64,000 nucleotides of DNA from Luteirhabdus salina (GCA_025384855.1 JALAHT010000003.1:1-64000), one strand, 5' to 3'. Numbered from the stretch's first letter, positions 18,207 through 28,208 are shown. Notes: generated by a model from the letters alone, not told the origin. Program-made: numbers and translations.

Positions 18207-18214
18207 TATTTTTG
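18207..18214 (+). promoter_or_regulatory. -7 promoter box for the cysteine desulfurase gene
   Basis: TATTTTTG matches TAnnTTTG. The chosen ATG lies 61 bases downstream. The -33 position has no clear TTTG. Confidence 0.45.
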
Positions 18215-18275
18215 CCTCGAAATCGGCAGGATTTTAAGAATCCGGCGCTTCAGTTTTAATTGTAATCGTTCCCCT

Positions 18276-19424
18276 ATGAAGAAAGTGTATTTTGATAGTG
18301 CAGCCACGACCCAATTGCGTAGTGAGGTGATTCGGTGTATGACCGAAGTATTGAAAACGGAATATGGCAATCCATCTTCAACCCATTCGTATGGTCGTTC
18401 GGCGAAGTCGTTGTTGGAAAATGCACGAAAAGAAATTGCTGGCTATTTAAACGTTTCAGCACCTGAAATTATCTTCACCTCTGGTGGTACCGAAGCCGAC
18501 AACCTTATTCTTCAAAGTTGTGTGAACGATTTGGGGGTGAAGCGAATCATTTCGAGCAAGATTGAGCATCATGCTGTTTTGGATACGATATTAGCGCTTC
18601 AGGACTCCTATGGAATTGAAGTGGAATATGTTTCGCTAGATGATTGTGGCTTCGTCGATTATGAAAACCTTGAAAAGTTGCTGAAGAGTGGCGAAGAAAA
18701 GACACTTGTAAGCTTAATGCATGTCAATAATGAAATAGGCAACATACTCGATATCGATCGTGTTGGAGCTTTATGCAAGGAGAATAATGCTTTGTTTCAT
18801 AGCGATACCGTACAATCGGTCGGACATTTCGATTTAAACTTTTCTGAAACGCCAATCGATTTTGCAGCTGTTGCAGCACATAAGTTCCATGGGCCAAAAG
18901 GAGCGGGCTTTGCTTTTGTTCGAAAGAATTCTGGCCTACAACCCTTGTTGAAGGGAGGTGGACAAGAGCGTGGATTACGTGCCGGAACGGAAGCGGTCTA
19001 TGCGATTGCAGGAATGGCAGAAGCCTTGAAATTGTCGTATCAGAACCTTGAAAAGGAACGTACTTATATAATCGACCTCAAGAATTATTTTAAAAAGCAA
19101 CTAGCCTCTGAATTCCCGAAAGTGCATTTTAATGGTGGCTGTACGGATGACGAAAGAAGTACTTACACATTATTGAATGTTTGTCTACCTGTTTCACAGG
19201 AACAAGCGCTCATGTTATTGTTTCAATTAGATTTAAAAGGAATTGCCTGTTCGCAGGGAAGTGCCTGTCAAAGTGGGAGCGACAAAGGCTCGCATGTATT
19301 GGAAGAAGTGCTACCGGAAGCCTATCGTGGAAAACCGTCCATTCGCTTTTCCTTCAGTAGTTTCAATACGAAGGAAGAAGTCGATTACGTTATTGATGTT
19401 CTCAAAGAATTTATCGAAAAATAG
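18276..19424 (+). CDS. Cysteine desulfurase (NifS/IscS-like)
   Basis: This 382-residue PLP enzyme releases sulfur from cysteine for Fe-S clusters or thiolated tRNAs. Motifs: VYFDSAATTQLR at the N-terminus, FTSGGTEADNL, the PLP-binding lysine in AAHKFHGPKGAGF, and the catalytic loop GIACSQGSACQSG. The start at 18276 is chosen because the family begins with VYFDxAATT; the 24 extra residues upstream have no family match and overlap the promoter box. There is no iscU or sufE neighbour, so the sulfur acceptor is not evident. It ends 4 bases before the convergent TonB receptor gene. Confidence 0.9.
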   Translation: MKKVYFDSAATTQLRSEVIRCMTEVLKTEYGNPSSTHSYGRSAKSLLENARKEIAGYLNVSAPEIIFTSGGTEADNLILQSCVNDLGVKRIISSKIEHHAVLDTILALQDSYGIEVEYVSLDDCGFVDYENLEKLLKSGEEKTLVSLMHVNNEIGNILDIDRVGALCKENNALFHSDTVQSVGHFDLNFSETPIDFAAVAAHKFHGPKGAGFAFVRKNSGLQPLLKGGGQERGLRAGTEAVYAIAGMAEALKLSYQNLEKERTYIIDLKNYFKKQLASEFPKVHFNGGCTDDERSTYTLLNVCLPVSQEQALMLLFQLDLKGIACSQGSACQSGSDKGSHVLEEVLPEAYRGKPSIRFSFSSFNTKEEVDYVIDVLKEFIEK

Positions 19425-19428
19425 GCGG

Positions 19429-21888
19429 CTAGAATTTTGCTGTCAGTCTTACGTTGAATACGCGAGGTGTCAAGAAATTAGGAATAGCGTATTGTGCCTT
19501 GGTGTAAACATCACGTACGAACGTATTGGTGATGGAATTCTGCACATCGAATATATTGAAGATCTCTGCTCCAATGGTTAACTCCTTAAACGGACGGCGC
19601 CATCCTGAATCGAATTGCTTATCCTGATGTACCAACACATAATTCACTCCCAAATCCGCTCTTTTATAATCGCGTAACCGTCGTTGATAATCGTACGGAT
19701 CGGCGTAACTTGGCGAACCGCCCGGAAGACCTGTATTGTAAACCAAATTTAAATACATGCGTAAATCGGGAATTACCTTTACATAATCTTGAAATAATAA
19801 GGCAAACTTCAATCGTTGGTCCGTAGGTCTAAAAATATAGCCGCGATCGTCGATATTCTCTTCTGTCTTCAAATACCCAAAACTTATCCAACTTTCCGTT
19901 CCCGGAACAAATTCACCTGCCAATCGCATATCCAACCCATACGCATACGCAATAGCATTGTTACGTGCACGATAGCGAATACGAACGTTTTCCAATGTAT
20001 AAGGGTTCACGTCTGTTAAGGATTTGTAATACGCTTCCGAAGTAAGGGTAAACGGACGTTCCCATAAATCGAAGCTATAATCGTTTCCTAGAACAATATG
20101 AACCGATTGCTGTGCTTTTACCCCCGGACGTACCGTTCCGGTAGAATCGCGTAGTTCGCGATAGAAGGGAGGTTGATGATAGAAGCCTCCGGATAAACGG
20201 AACAACATATCCATGTCCCAGTTCGGTTTTAAAGCTACTTGAGCCCTTGGACTTACAATTGTTTGGTTCGTACTTTCAATACCATCGCCACTAACGGTCC
20301 AATTCTGGGCGCGAACACCTGCATTTAGCCAAAGCTCGCTTTCACCCCAATTGGTTCGGCGGCTCCATTGTGCATATCCCGAAAATCGGTCGATTTGCAC
20401 ATCGTTTTGCGCACGAATGTCGGTGAAGGGAACGATAGGCGAATCGAATGGTTCGTATGGTTGGTTATTAGCATAATCTTCAATCGGTGGACGAATGGAA
20501 AAACCAGCCGAATCGATTATCTCATATTCTTCAACACGGTCGCGAATGTCTTCATGGGTGTACTTCACTCCGTATTCAATGGTATTATCGCCTAATTTTG
20601 CAACACCGCGGTGTTGCGCGTTGATGATGAGCGCGTCAAGGTCGTTACGAGCATGGGTTAGTTGCGAACCGATGCCTTCGCTGAATTCAACTTCACCTAC
20701 ATTATCATCGCCAATATTGGTATTTACTTCACCTAAACGATATTGCGCTAGGATATCATAGTATTCCTGTTCGGTGGTTTGATAAATAGAACCGATAAAC
20801 TTTGCGGTGTAGTTATCCGACACCACATAGGTTCCTTTCATCGCACCAAAGTAAGTGTCGTATCGATCCTGCTCCTGGCCTTCATAAAAAACCAATAGCG
20901 CAACTGGATCTGCTAGCGTGCCGAAATTCGTTTGACGTGTTAGGGGTTCGTAATCGTATTGGTTGATAGCGATATTTCCCAAAAACCCTAATTCAAACTT
21001 ATTGGTGAATTTATAGGTAAGATACGTCTGAGCATCGGCAAAGCGAGGTCTGAAATTCGTCTCGGTCTGCTTGGCATCCACAAAAAGGCTGTTATCGCGA
21101 TAACGCAGCCCAACAATTCCCGTTAAACGACCATTTTTTGAAATACCTCCTGCAGAAACACTTGCTCCTAGTAAGCTCAAATCGGCCGAAGCGCTGAAGT
21201 CGGCGGGTCGTCTATAGGTAATATCCAAAACGGAGGAAAGCTTGTCGCCATATTTCGCCTGAAATCCACCAGCGGAGAAATCGACATTAGCGGTAAGATC
21301 GCTGTTTACAAAGCTCAATCCTTCCTGTTGACCGCTTCTTATAAGGAAGGGTCTGTAGACTTCAATTTCGTTTACATATACAAGGTTTTCATCGTAATTA
21401 CCGCCACGAACCGCATATTGTGTACTTAGTTCGTTATTTCCACTCACTCCAGGTAAAGACTTCAGTAGGTTTTCCACGCCAGGTTGCGCGCCCGGAATTT
21501 TACGAATGGCCTCAGGGCTTATCGTAGTAATACCCTCTACTCGTTTGCGTTCTCTTGTGTTAATGACTACTTCTGTAATTTGCTCGATGTTGGTCTTCAT
21601 GACCGGATTCAGCTCGTAATCATCATTCCTCCCAAGATTGATAGGAACCTGTACTTTTTTATGGCTGATATGGGTAAAGGTAATCACCACATCTTCATTC
21701 GCTGGAATTTCGATTAGGTAGTACCCATCGAAATCGGTTAATGTACCTTCGTTGCCGTAGGTTACATTTACACTAGGAATAGGAGTGTTGTTTTCATCGA
21801 GTACAACTCCTTTTACAACAGCTTTCTGTGCAAATATTGTGGTTGATACAAATAGTAAGAGTAGGAGGGCGTAGTTAGTAGTTTTCAA
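19429..21888 (-). CDS. TonB-dependent outer-membrane receptor with CarboxypepD-like domain
   Basis: This receptor of about 819 residues belongs to the outer membrane. Order: signal peptide ending TIFAQ, a CarboxypepD_reg-like domain (VVKGVVLDENNTPIPSVNV... GTLTDFDGYY), a plug domain (IPGAQPGVENLLKSLPGVSG, AVRGGNYDENLVYVN), and a 22-strand-type barrel ending in FNVRLTAKF. The ligand is unknown; no SusD partner follows, so it is not a standard glycan-uptake pair. I favour a TTG start at 21888, 13 bases after the M23 peptidase stop, because it leads straight into the signal peptide. An ATG at 21954 would add 22 residues and overlap the upstream gene. Confidence 0.88.
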   Translation of the reverse strand: MKTTNYALLLLLFVSTTIFAQKAVVKGVVLDENNTPIPSVNVTYGNEGTLTDFDGYYLIEIPANEDVVITFTHISHKKVQVPINLGRNDDYELNPVMKTNIEQITEVVINTRERKRVEGITTISPEAIRKIPGAQPGVENLLKSLPGVSGNNELSTQYAVRGGNYDENLVYVNEIEVYRPFLIRSGQQEGLSFVNSDLTANVDFSAGGFQAKYGDKLSSVLDITYRRPADFSASADLSLLGASVSAGGISKNGRLTGIVGLRYRDNSLFVDAKQTETNFRPRFADAQTYLTYKFTNKFELGFLGNIAINQYDYEPLTRQTNFGTLADPVALLVFYEGQEQDRYDTYFGAMKGTYVVSDNYTAKFIGSIYQTTEQEYYDILAQYRLGEVNTNIGDDNVGEVEFSEGIGSQLTHARNDLDALIINAQHRGVAKLGDNTIEYGVKYTHEDIRDRVEEYEIIDSAGFSIRPPIEDYANNQPYEPFDSPIVPFTDIRAQNDVQIDRFSGYAQWSRRTNWGESELWLNAGVRAQNWTVSGDGIESTNQTIVSPRAQVALKPNWDMDMLFRLSGGFYHQPPFYRELRDSTGTVRPGVKAQQSVHIVLGNDYSFDLWERPFTLTSEAYYKSLTDVNPYTLENVRIRYRARNNAIAYAYGLDMRLAGEFVPGTESWISFGYLKTEENIDDRGYIFRPTDQRLKFALLFQDYVKVIPDLRMYLNLVYNTGLPGGSPSYADPYDYQRRLRDYKRADLGVNYVLVHQDKQFDSGWRRPFKELTIGAEIFNIFDVQNSITNTFVRDVYTKAQYAIPNFLTPRVFNVRLTAKF

Positions 21889-21901
21889 GAAAAAGACGTG
21901 T

Positions 21902-23593
21902 TTATAGTGGTTTTCTGAAAAAAGTCGCCTCAAATGTAGTACTATTTCCAACATTATCGGTAACGATTACTTTCAATTTATTTTCGGTTTCGGTTACGAC
22001 TTCATCATCGAAATCATAGGTTAGAACGTCTTTTTTGTAATTATATTCCGTTAAGATATATTTTCCGTTCAAGGTAGCCCTGTAATTACTGATGCCGCTC
22101 AGTTCGTCTTCAATCTTTAGTTGAAGCGTTTTATTATTGCTAATCCATTTCCCATCGGAAAAGTTTAGAGGTGTAATGGTGGGAGCTTCCGTATCGGAAA
22201 CCAATGCATAGTTGCCAAACGTACGAACCCTGGCCGAGAGTTTATTGCCCTGACGATACGTTGTATTGTAATAGGGATCGCCGTACCAATTCAGTCGGCC
22301 GATAAACAGTTTGTCCATATCGCTTTCACTGTAATTTGAAGCATCCACCGAAATGGTGATATTTTTATGAAGCGGGATATTGTCTTCATGTAAGTGAAGG
22401 GTGTCGCCGTTGGCTTCAATATCAAGATAGGTATCTTCGTATAGGCTCTCTGCCGGGATATATACACTGAACTTTCCTTTGGTGAAGGCGGTTGCTTCAT
22501 TAGAATAAGCGTAGGAATCTGTTTTGTTGTCATTCTTAGGCTCCACTATCGGTAGTTCCTTTCCTTCAATAGGAATCGTAATAGTGACAGTGTTTCCCTT
22601 AAAGTCCTTAACCGTTATAACATAATTTGAATTGAAACCATCTGCCACCGTAATGTAGCCACTTTCATCTTCATTTTTGATGATGCTCAGGGGATTGTTC
22701 GATTCCCGAAACAGTTTCTGTACCCGGTTTCGATTGTCCCGATAATAGCTATAGTCGATATAGCGATTCAAATAGCGCGTTTCAGCAAAAGAGAATTTTT
22801 CAAAAAGTACATCAAACTTCTCCGTACCGTTATAATTACTTGTAATGCGGTACACACCATTTTTGTTGGAGGCGCCATTTAATTGATCGTTGGTGCTAAC
22901 GCCAAAGCCTATCTTCCCGAGTGCTGTTATTTTTTCTGTTTTATAGGAACCGTCCTTCTGAAGAATCAATCGAAGCTTCATTGGGTTTTGCTTCTGGTCG
23001 ATATGGGCATCTTCCCCGACAGGATACGCCAAGACAGCATTGATAAGCGGCTTTTTGGTATCTGGAATTTCGATTCCGAACAGCATTGGGTTCATAGGGC
23101 GCGATGCCGCATCCCGAATTTCAAAGTGAAGGTGTGGTCCGCCGCTGCTTCCACTGTTTCCGGAATAGGCAATGAGTTCACCTTTGCTTACAGGTAGCAT
23201 ATCTGCCTGCGGAAAGAGTTCAATTTCATAGGATTCGTTTCGGTATTGTTGCTTTTTTACATAATCCTGAATTGAACCGGCATACTGTTGAAGGTGCGCA
23301 TATACAGTGCTATATCCATTTGGGTGGTGAATGTATAGCGCCTTCCCATAACCGTAATGGGAAACCTTTATACGACTTACATATCCATCGGCTGGGGCGT
23401 AAATAGGAATTCCTTCGCGTTGCTGCGTTTTAATGTCGAGACCACTATGAAAGTGGTTGCTGCGCAATTCGCCAAAACTTCCGGACAGGATTAGGTCGAT
23501 ATCCATCGGATTGCTAAAATAACCCGTCGGAAGGTCATTTTGACCGTTAATAATTGCGGTGAAAAGTAAAAGTAAAAGCGTGAGGTTTTTCAT
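21902..23593 (-). CDS. M23-family metallopeptidase, secreted
   Basis: This protein of about 563 residues has a signal peptide of about 18 residues (KNLTLLLLLFTAIINGQ). The M23/LytM zinc domain follows at once: HFHSGLDI carries the first His and Asp ligands, and GPHLHFEIRD carries the last two His. All metal ligands are present, so it may be an active peptidoglycan endopeptidase. The remaining roughly 370 residues are beta-rich, Ig-like domains. Placement of the catalytic domain at the N-terminal end is typical of the Bacteroidota form. The TonB receptor gene follows closely, so the pair forms an operon. Confidence 0.88.
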   Translation of the reverse strand: MKNLTLLLLLFTAIINGQNDLPTGYFSNPMDIDLILSGSFGELRSNHFHSGLDIKTQQREGIPIYAPADGYVSRIKVSHYGYGKALYIHHPNGYSTVYAHLQQYAGSIQDYVKKQQYRNESYEIELFPQADMLPVSKGELIAYSGNSGSSGGPHLHFEIRDAASRPMNPMLFGIEIPDTKKPLINAVLAYPVGEDAHIDQKQNPMKLRLILQKDGSYKTEKITALGKIGFGVSTNDQLNGASNKNGVYRITSNYNGTEKFDVLFEKFSFAETRYLNRYIDYSYYRDNRNRVQKLFRESNNPLSIIKNEDESGYITVADGFNSNYVITVKDFKGNTVTITIPIEGKELPIVEPKNDNKTDSYAYSNEATAFTKGKFSVYIPAESLYEDTYLDIEANGDTLHLHEDNIPLHKNITISVDASNYSESDMDKLFIGRLNWYGDPYYNTTYRQGNKLSARVRTFGNYALVSDTEAPTITPLNFSDGKWISNNKTLQLKIEDELSGISNYRATLNGKYILTEYNYKKDVLTYDFDDEVVTETENKLKVIVTDNVGNSTTFEATFFRKPL

Positions 23594-23681
23594 AAAGAAT
23601 TGCTGCAATGGCATTTATTGAATTGGGGAGCGGCAGTCGGCTTTATCCAACTTCAATAATACAAAAAATTGCAAAAAACAG

Positions 23682-23712
23682 TTGGCTTATTTAAACGCTA
23701 ATGTTAACTTTG
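23682..23712 (+). promoter_or_regulatory. Promoter of the coiled-coil/zapA operon
   Basis: TTG at 23682-23684 and TAACTTTG at 23705-23712 match the Bacteroidota -33 and -7 elements with a 20-base spacer. The first ATG is 27 bases past the -7 box. Confidence 0.65.
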
Positions 23713-23739
23713 TGTTAGAAGTATTGAATTGAAAATTGA

Positions 23740-24030
23740 ATGGGAAATCTTTCTCAACTCGTTGATTCTCTTGAAAACAGGGTGAGCAAACTGCTTCACC
23801 GGCATGAAAGGTTGAAGCAAGAGTACGCCCAACTGGAGTCGGAATTCACGAAATTGAAGGAACAAAGTGCTTCTGCCGAAAAAGAGGTAGCGGCCTTACA
23901 AGATAAAAACACATCCCTGAAACTTGCCAATTCGATGCTTGGCAGCGACCAACACAAAAAAGATACAAAGCTCAAGATAAATGCTTTAGTTCGGGAAATT
24001 GACCATTGTATCGCTCAACTTTCCGAATAA
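23740..24030 (+). CDS. Small coiled-coil protein upstream of zapA
   Basis: This 96-residue protein is predicted almost wholly coiled coil: heptad-like Leu spacing in LVDSLENRVSKLLHRHERL and on to ALQDKNTSLKLANSML. No signal peptide or membrane helix is present. Its size, form and place directly before zapA resemble ZapB, which bridges ZapA and the division apparatus in E. coli. Sequence similarity to ZapB cannot be judged here, so a cell-division role is inferred from position and shape. It is 10 bases upstream of zapA and in the same operon. Confidence 0.75.
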   Translation: MGNLSQLVDSLENRVSKLLHRHERLKQEYAQLESEFTKLKEQSASAEKEVAALQDKNTSLKLANSMLGSDQHKKDTKLKINALVREIDHCIAQLSE

Positions 24031-24040
24031 TTGAAATACT

Positions 24041-24331
24041 ATGTCGAATCCGCTTAAAATAAAGCTCTCTATTGCCGATCGCGTCTATCCGCTAACCATT
24101 CAGCCCTCGCAAGAGGAGGGGTTGCGAATCGCAGCGAAGAAGATAGAGGAAATGATCAAGCGCTTCGAACAAAGCTATGCCGTTCGCGATAAACAGGATG
24201 TTTTGGCCATGTGTGCCCTTCAGTTTGCCGCGCAGGTAGAGCAAAAACAAATTGACAAGAATACTGACCTGGAAACGACCGAACAGCGAATAAAAGCGCT
24301 GAACGAGATTCTTCAGGAACACTTGTCATAA
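24041..24331 (+). CDS. zapA: Cell division protein ZapA
   Basis: This 96-residue protein binds FtsZ and bundles its filaments at mid-cell. Residues 1-45 form the typical beta-alpha head (LKIKLSIADRVYPLTIQPSQEEGLRIAAKKI). The C-terminal half is a helix for coiled-coil tetramer formation, with LAMCALQFAAQVE in the middle. Length is normal. A 6S-type RNA lies immediately downstream, the same order as zapA-ssrS in many other bacteria. Confidence 0.9.
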   Translation: MSNPLKIKLSIADRVYPLTIQPSQEEGLRIAAKKIEEMIKRFEQSYAVRDKQDVLAMCALQFAAQVEQKQIDKNTDLETTEQRIKALNEILQEHLS

Positions 24332-24356
24332 CGTTCTTTAAATACAACAGGTTACT

Positions 24357-24510
24357 GCCTACATTACATTTTTTTGGTAAACTCAACACTAATTCTTTAA
24401 AAAGGGTGAGTTTAAGCTGCAAAAACGAGCCGTCTTTGAGCGGATGTTTGACCAGTTTGTTAGCCCTAAACTTTTTTTTAAGGAGTTTACGCAAAACACG
24501 TAATGTAGGC
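24357..24510 (+). ncRNA. ssrS: 6S RNA (flavobacterial type)
   Basis: A 154-base segment is closed by a perfect 11-bp stem, GCCTACATTAC (24357-24367) with GTAATGTAGGC (24500-24510), followed at once by TTTTTTATT. Inside, AAACTCA (24379-24385) pairs with TGAGTTT (24407-24413), and TAAACT (24467-24472) pairs with AGTTTA (24484-24489). This leaves a long, mostly unpaired central bubble as in 6S RNA. It has no reading frame of note and sits directly after zapA, the classical ssrS location. 6S RNA binds the housekeeping RNA polymerase holoenzyme and mimics an open promoter. The 5' end could lie a few bases upstream. A match to the 6S-Flavo family is expected but was not run. Confidence 0.8.
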
Positions 24511-24539
24511 TTTTTTATTGGCTAAACATCAACTAAACA

Positions 24540-26105
24540 ATGGATCAAATAATCATCATAATCATTGTCGCGGTAGTGGCGTTGGCGATAGGATTTTTTA
24601 TCGCTAAGATGCTGGAACGTAACAATGCTTCACAAGTGGTAAAAGAGGCTGAAAAGAATGCCGCTTCTATCGTAAAAGAGGCAAAGGCCGAGGCAGAATC
24701 GATAAAAAAGGATAAAATCCTGCAGGCAAAGGAAAAGTTTATCGAACTGAAATCGGAACACGAAAAGGTCATCCTAAAACGAGACAAAAAGATTTCTGAA
24801 GCTGAAAAGCGAACACGCGACAAAGAATCGCAAGTTTCCAGCGAATTGGCAAAGACTAAAAAGCTTAATGCTGAAATGGAGACCAAGCAAAAGGATTTCG
24901 ACGAACGACTCGATATGCTGGAGAAAAAGCGAACAGAGGTCGATAAACTACATCGAAATCAAATAGAACAATTGGAAGTAATCTCTACACTTTCAGCAGA
25001 AGATGCAAAGAAACAGCTACTCGAAAGCCTAAAAGATGAGGCTAAAACAGATGCCATGGCGTATATTCAAAATACCATGGAAGAGGCGAAAATGACGGCG
25101 CAACAGGAAGCGCGAAAAATCATTATCAATACCATTCAGCGTATTGGTACCGAAGAGGCCATCGACAACTGCGTGTCAGTCTTTAATTTGGAAAGCGATG
25201 ATGTTAAAGGACGCATTATTGGTCGAGAGGGTAGAAATATCCGTGCCTTAGAGGCAGCTACAGGCGTTGAAATTATTGTAGATGATACACCAGAAGCTAT
25301 AATCCTTTCTTGTTTCGATTCGGTGCGACGTGAAATAGCGCGTTTGTCCCTACATAAATTGGTAACGGACGGACGAATTCACCCCGCAAGAATTGAAGAG
25401 GTTGTGCGTAAGACAACCAAACAAATCGAAGACGAGATTCTTGAGGTTGGAAAACGTACGGTCATTGACCTTGGAATACATGGCCTACATCCGGAATTGG
25501 TAAAAGCCGTGGGGCGTATGAAATATCGTTCTTCTTATGGACAAAATCTATTGCACCACTCGCGTGAGGTAGCAAGACTATGCGGCGTAATGGCATCAGA
25601 ATTAGGACTGAATCCTAAGTTGGCGAAAAGAGCTGGATTGCTACACGACATAGGAAAAGTACCTGAAACCGAAACTGAGATGCCACACGCACTCTTAGGG
25701 ATGCAGTGGGCAGAGAAATTCGGTGAGAAACCTGAAGTGTGCAATGCCATCGGTGCCCACCACGATGAAATTGAAATGTCGAACCTTTTATCGCCAATCG
25801 TTCAGGTATGCGATGCCATAAGTGGTGCACGACCAGGCGCTCGCCGTCAAGTGTTAGATAGCTATATCCAACGGTTGAAGGATTTGGAAGATATCGCCTT
25901 TGGCTTCAACGGCGTAACGAAAGCATATGCTATTCAAGCCGGACGAGAATTACGCGTTATGGTAGAGAGTGAAAAGGTAAGCGACGATAAAGCGGCACAG
26001 CTTTCTTTTGAAATCACCCAAAAAATTCAAACCGATATGACCTATCCAGGTCAGGTGAAAGTTACCGTAATTCGTGAAACACGGGCGGTAAATATTGCGA
26101 AGTAA
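24540..26105 (+). CDS. rny: Ribonuclease Y
   Basis: This 521-residue membrane-anchored endoribonuclease starts mRNA decay. Order: N-terminal transmembrane helix (residues 3-22), long charged coiled coil (about 30-190), KH RNA-binding domain ([25 protein letters not shown]), and an HD phosphohydrolase domain with LLHHSREVA, the metal-binding pair in GLLHDIGKV, and NAIGAHHDE. Length is the family norm. It is separated from zapA by the 6S RNA gene and ends in a bidirectional terminator. Confidence 0.95.
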   Translation: MDQIIIIIIVAVVALAIGFFIAKMLERNNASQVVKEAEKNAASIVKEAKAEAESIKKDKILQAKEKFIELKSEHEKVILKRDKKISEAEKRTRDKESQVSSELAKTKKLNAEMETKQKDFDERLDMLEKKRTEVDKLHRNQIEQLEVISTLSAEDAKKQLLESLKDEAKTDAMAYIQNTMEEAKMTAQQEARKIIINTIQRIGTEEAIDNCVSVFNLESDDVKGRIIGREGRNIRALEAATGVEIIVDDTPEAIILSCFDSVRREIARLSLHKLVTDGRIHPARIEEVVRKTTKQIEDEILEVGKRTVIDLGIHGLHPELVKAVGRMKYRSSYGQNLLHHSREVARLCGVMASELGLNPKLAKRAGLLHDIGKVPETETEMPHALLGMQWAEKFGEKPEVCNAIGAHHDEIEMSNLLSPIVQVCDAISGARPGARRQVLDSYIQRLKDLEDIAFGFNGVTKAYAIQAGRELRVMVESEKVSDDKAAQLSFEITQKIQTDMTYPGQVKVTVIRETRAVNIAK

Positions 26106-26120
26106 CGATCTTTAAGCATA

Positions 26121-26149
26121 AAAAAAGCCCCGAACTTCGGGGCTTTTTT
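26121..26149. terminator. Bidirectional terminator, rny / aldo-keto reductase
   Basis: AAAAAAGCCCCGAA pairs with TTCGGGGCTTTTTT with a single-base centre, so T runs flank it on both strands. It serves the two convergent genes. Confidence 0.92.
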
Positions 26150-26165
26150 CATTTCAGCATATCAC

Positions 26166-27113
26166 CTACTCATCATAGATATTCTCATAACCTTTTTCTG
26201 GACATTCAAAAAACTTGCCGGTAATGAAACGATAATTCTTGTTTAGGTTTGAAATCGTCTTCATATCATCCTCATCCAATTCGATTCCGGCTGCAATAAA
26301 ATTGGATTTGATATGGTCTTTCGACGTAGATTTAGGAATTACAGCATTCCCACGATTTAAGTGCCAAGCTAACAACACCTGATGTGGTGTAGCGCTGTGT
26401 TTTTTTGCAAGTGTATTGATTTCTTCTATGTCCGTAAGACTTGGCTCATCGCCACTTTTCATCTCTTCACTACGGTCGGTTGATCCTAAGGGTGAATACC
26501 CAGTAATATGAATACCTTCAGATTTGCAATAATCGTATAATGATTTTTGCTGAAGGTATGGATGCATTTCCACTTGGTTCATTTCCGGCTTACTATCCGC
26601 TTTTTCAACTAAATCCTTCAATTTTTCCTTGCTGAAATTGGATACTCCAATATGTCTTGCATAGCCACTTTTCTTGGCTTCTTCCATCTGTTTCCAAGTT
26701 TCGGTAAGGGGCGCTTCTTCAAGTGAGACAAAATCGGATGGTTTTTCCGGGAATCCGACGCCTTGTTTAAAGGCTACCGGCCAATGCATCAAATATAAGT
26801 CAAGATATTCTAGGTTTAACTTCTTCAACGAATCCTGTAACGCTGGAATTACCTGACCTTCCTGGTGTGCATCATTCCAAAGTTTTGAAGTTACAAATAC
26901 GTCCTCGCGTAAAATTTCACCTTCATCAAAAACCTCTTTTAGCGCTTCTCCGATTTCCTTTTCATTACCATATACCGCAGCGGTATCTATATGTCGATAC
27001 CCAGCATAAAGCGCATCTTTTACCGCCTGTTTTACATCATTTCCTTTGGCTTTCCATGTCCCAAGGCCTAGGGCATGCATGGAATCTTTATTGTCGAACT
27101 TCAATGTTTTCAT
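26166..27113 (-). CDS. Aldo/keto reductase
   Basis: This 315-residue NADPH-dependent oxidoreductase has the TIM-barrel AKR fold. The catalytic tetrad is visible: Asp and Tyr in HIDTAAVYGNE, Lys in FVTSKLWN and His in LYLMHWP. The cofactor-site segment VIPKSTSKDHIKSN is near the C-terminus. The physiological substrate is not predictable; such enzymes reduce sugar or lipid aldehydes. The start at 27113 (MKTLKFDN) fits the family; the upstream ATG would add eight basic residues. Confidence 0.9.
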   Translation of the reverse strand: MKTLKFDNKDSMHALGLGTWKAKGNDVKQAVKDALYAGYRHIDTAAVYGNEKEIGEALKEVFDEGEILREDVFVTSKLWNDAHQEGQVIPALQDSLKKLNLEYLDLYLMHWPVAFKQGVGFPEKPSDFVSLEEAPLTETWKQMEEAKKSGYARHIGVSNFSKEKLKDLVEKADSKPEMNQVEMHPYLQQKSLYDYCKSEGIHITGYSPLGSTDRSEEMKSGDEPSLTDIEEINTLAKKHSATPHQVLLAWHLNRGNAVIPKSTSKDHIKSNFIAAGIELDEDDMKTISNLNKNYRFITGKFFECPEKGYENIYDE

Positions 27114-27210
27114 AATTAATCTTTTTTTTCTTTTCAAAATACGAAAACATCCACTCGACCTAAAGGCTCAGTAGCACTTTAGCGTTTTTTTAACCGAAAT
27201 TGGCAGTCCT

Positions 27211-28107
27211 TTACTTTCGTGGGTGAAACTTATGTAAGGTTTCGGTAAGGTGGGAGGTGTCCAAATGGGTATAAACCTCTGTAGTTGTGATGCTTTCATG
27301 TCCCATCATTTGCTGAATAGCCCGAAGATTGGCGCCGTTTTCCAATAAATGGGTTGCGAAAGAGTGCCGAAATGTGTGTGGGCTAACCGTTTTATCAATA
27401 TTTGCTTCCTTTGCCAATTCCCGAACAATTGTGAATATCATTGCTCTGGTTAAAGGGTTGCCCCTACGATTTAGAAATAGTATGTCGCCGGCTTCGGGTG
27501 CAATTTCTTGATGAATTCGAACTTCGTTTTTATAAATGTTGATATAGCGTTGGGTATGTTCGGCTATAGGGACAAAGCGTTCCTTGCTTCCTTTTCCCAT
27601 AACTTTAATGAAACCTTCGTCGAAGAATAAGTTTGAAATTTGAAGATCCAATAATTCGGATACGCGGAGACCACAACCATATAGGGTTTCTATGATTGCT
27701 CGGTTGCGTTCGCCCTGAGATGAAGAAAGATCGATGGCCGCTATTATCGCATCGATTTCAGAAACCGACAGGGTGTCGGGTAACTTTCTACCTAGGCGAG
27801 GGGCTTCTATGAGCTCCATGGGGTTTGCAGCGCGATATTCTTCAAATACGAGATAGTTAAAAAATGTGCGTAACCCTGAAATGATTCTTCCTTGGGTTCG
27901 CGGCTTGACTTCCTTGGCGATATCGTAGATAAATTCCTGAAGGACTTCTTCACCAATTTCTACAGGATTATCATCACTGTTTTTCGCTTCTAGCCATCGT
28001 GTCAACTTTTGAAGATCTAGGGTGTAATTGGTTATCGTATTTTTCGAAAGTCCTCGTTCAATTCGTAGGTAATTCTGAAAATCGGTAATGGCTGTCATCC
28101 ATTTCAT
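27211..28107 (-). CDS. xerD: Tyrosine recombinase XerD
   Basis: This 298-residue recombinase resolves chromosome dimers at dif together with a partner. It has an N-terminal SAM-like core-binding domain (residues 5-90, LRIERGLSKNTITNY). The catalytic domain has Arg in YGCGLRVSELL, Lys in GKGSKERFVPI, the His-x2-Arg in SPHTFRHSFATHLL, His in MGHESITTT, and the nucleophile Tyr in EVYTHLD. Housekeeping length and no mobile-element neighbours argue for XerD rather than an integrase. An alternative start is 9 bases downstream. Which arm of the XerC/XerD pair it represents is inferred. Confidence 0.88.
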   Translation of the reverse strand: MKWMTAITDFQNYLRIERGLSKNTITNYTLDLQKLTRWLEAKNSDDNPVEIGEEVLQEFIYDIAKEVKPRTQGRIISGLRTFFNYLVFEEYRAANPMELIEAPRLGRKLPDTLSVSEIDAIIAAIDLSSSQGERNRAIIETLYGCGLRVSELLDLQISNLFFDEGFIKVMGKGSKERFVPIAEHTQRYINIYKNEVRIHQEIAPEAGDILFLNRRGNPLTRAMIFTIVRELAKEANIDKTVSPHTFRHSFATHLLENGANLRAIQQMMGHESITTTEVYTHLDTSHLTETLHKFHPRK

Positions 28108-28208
28108 ACTGCTAAAGTCTGTATTTTAAGAATGATTTAAAAGTTATAGGATAAGAAGTTGATGCGATTAACGTTATCTTTAGGACAAACTATATAAACC
28201 TAAAAATT

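Noticed and set aside
27211-28107. Tyrosine recombinase as a mark of a mobile element
   Set aside because: Length, motifs and housekeeping neighbours fit XerD; no attachment sites or cargo are seen.
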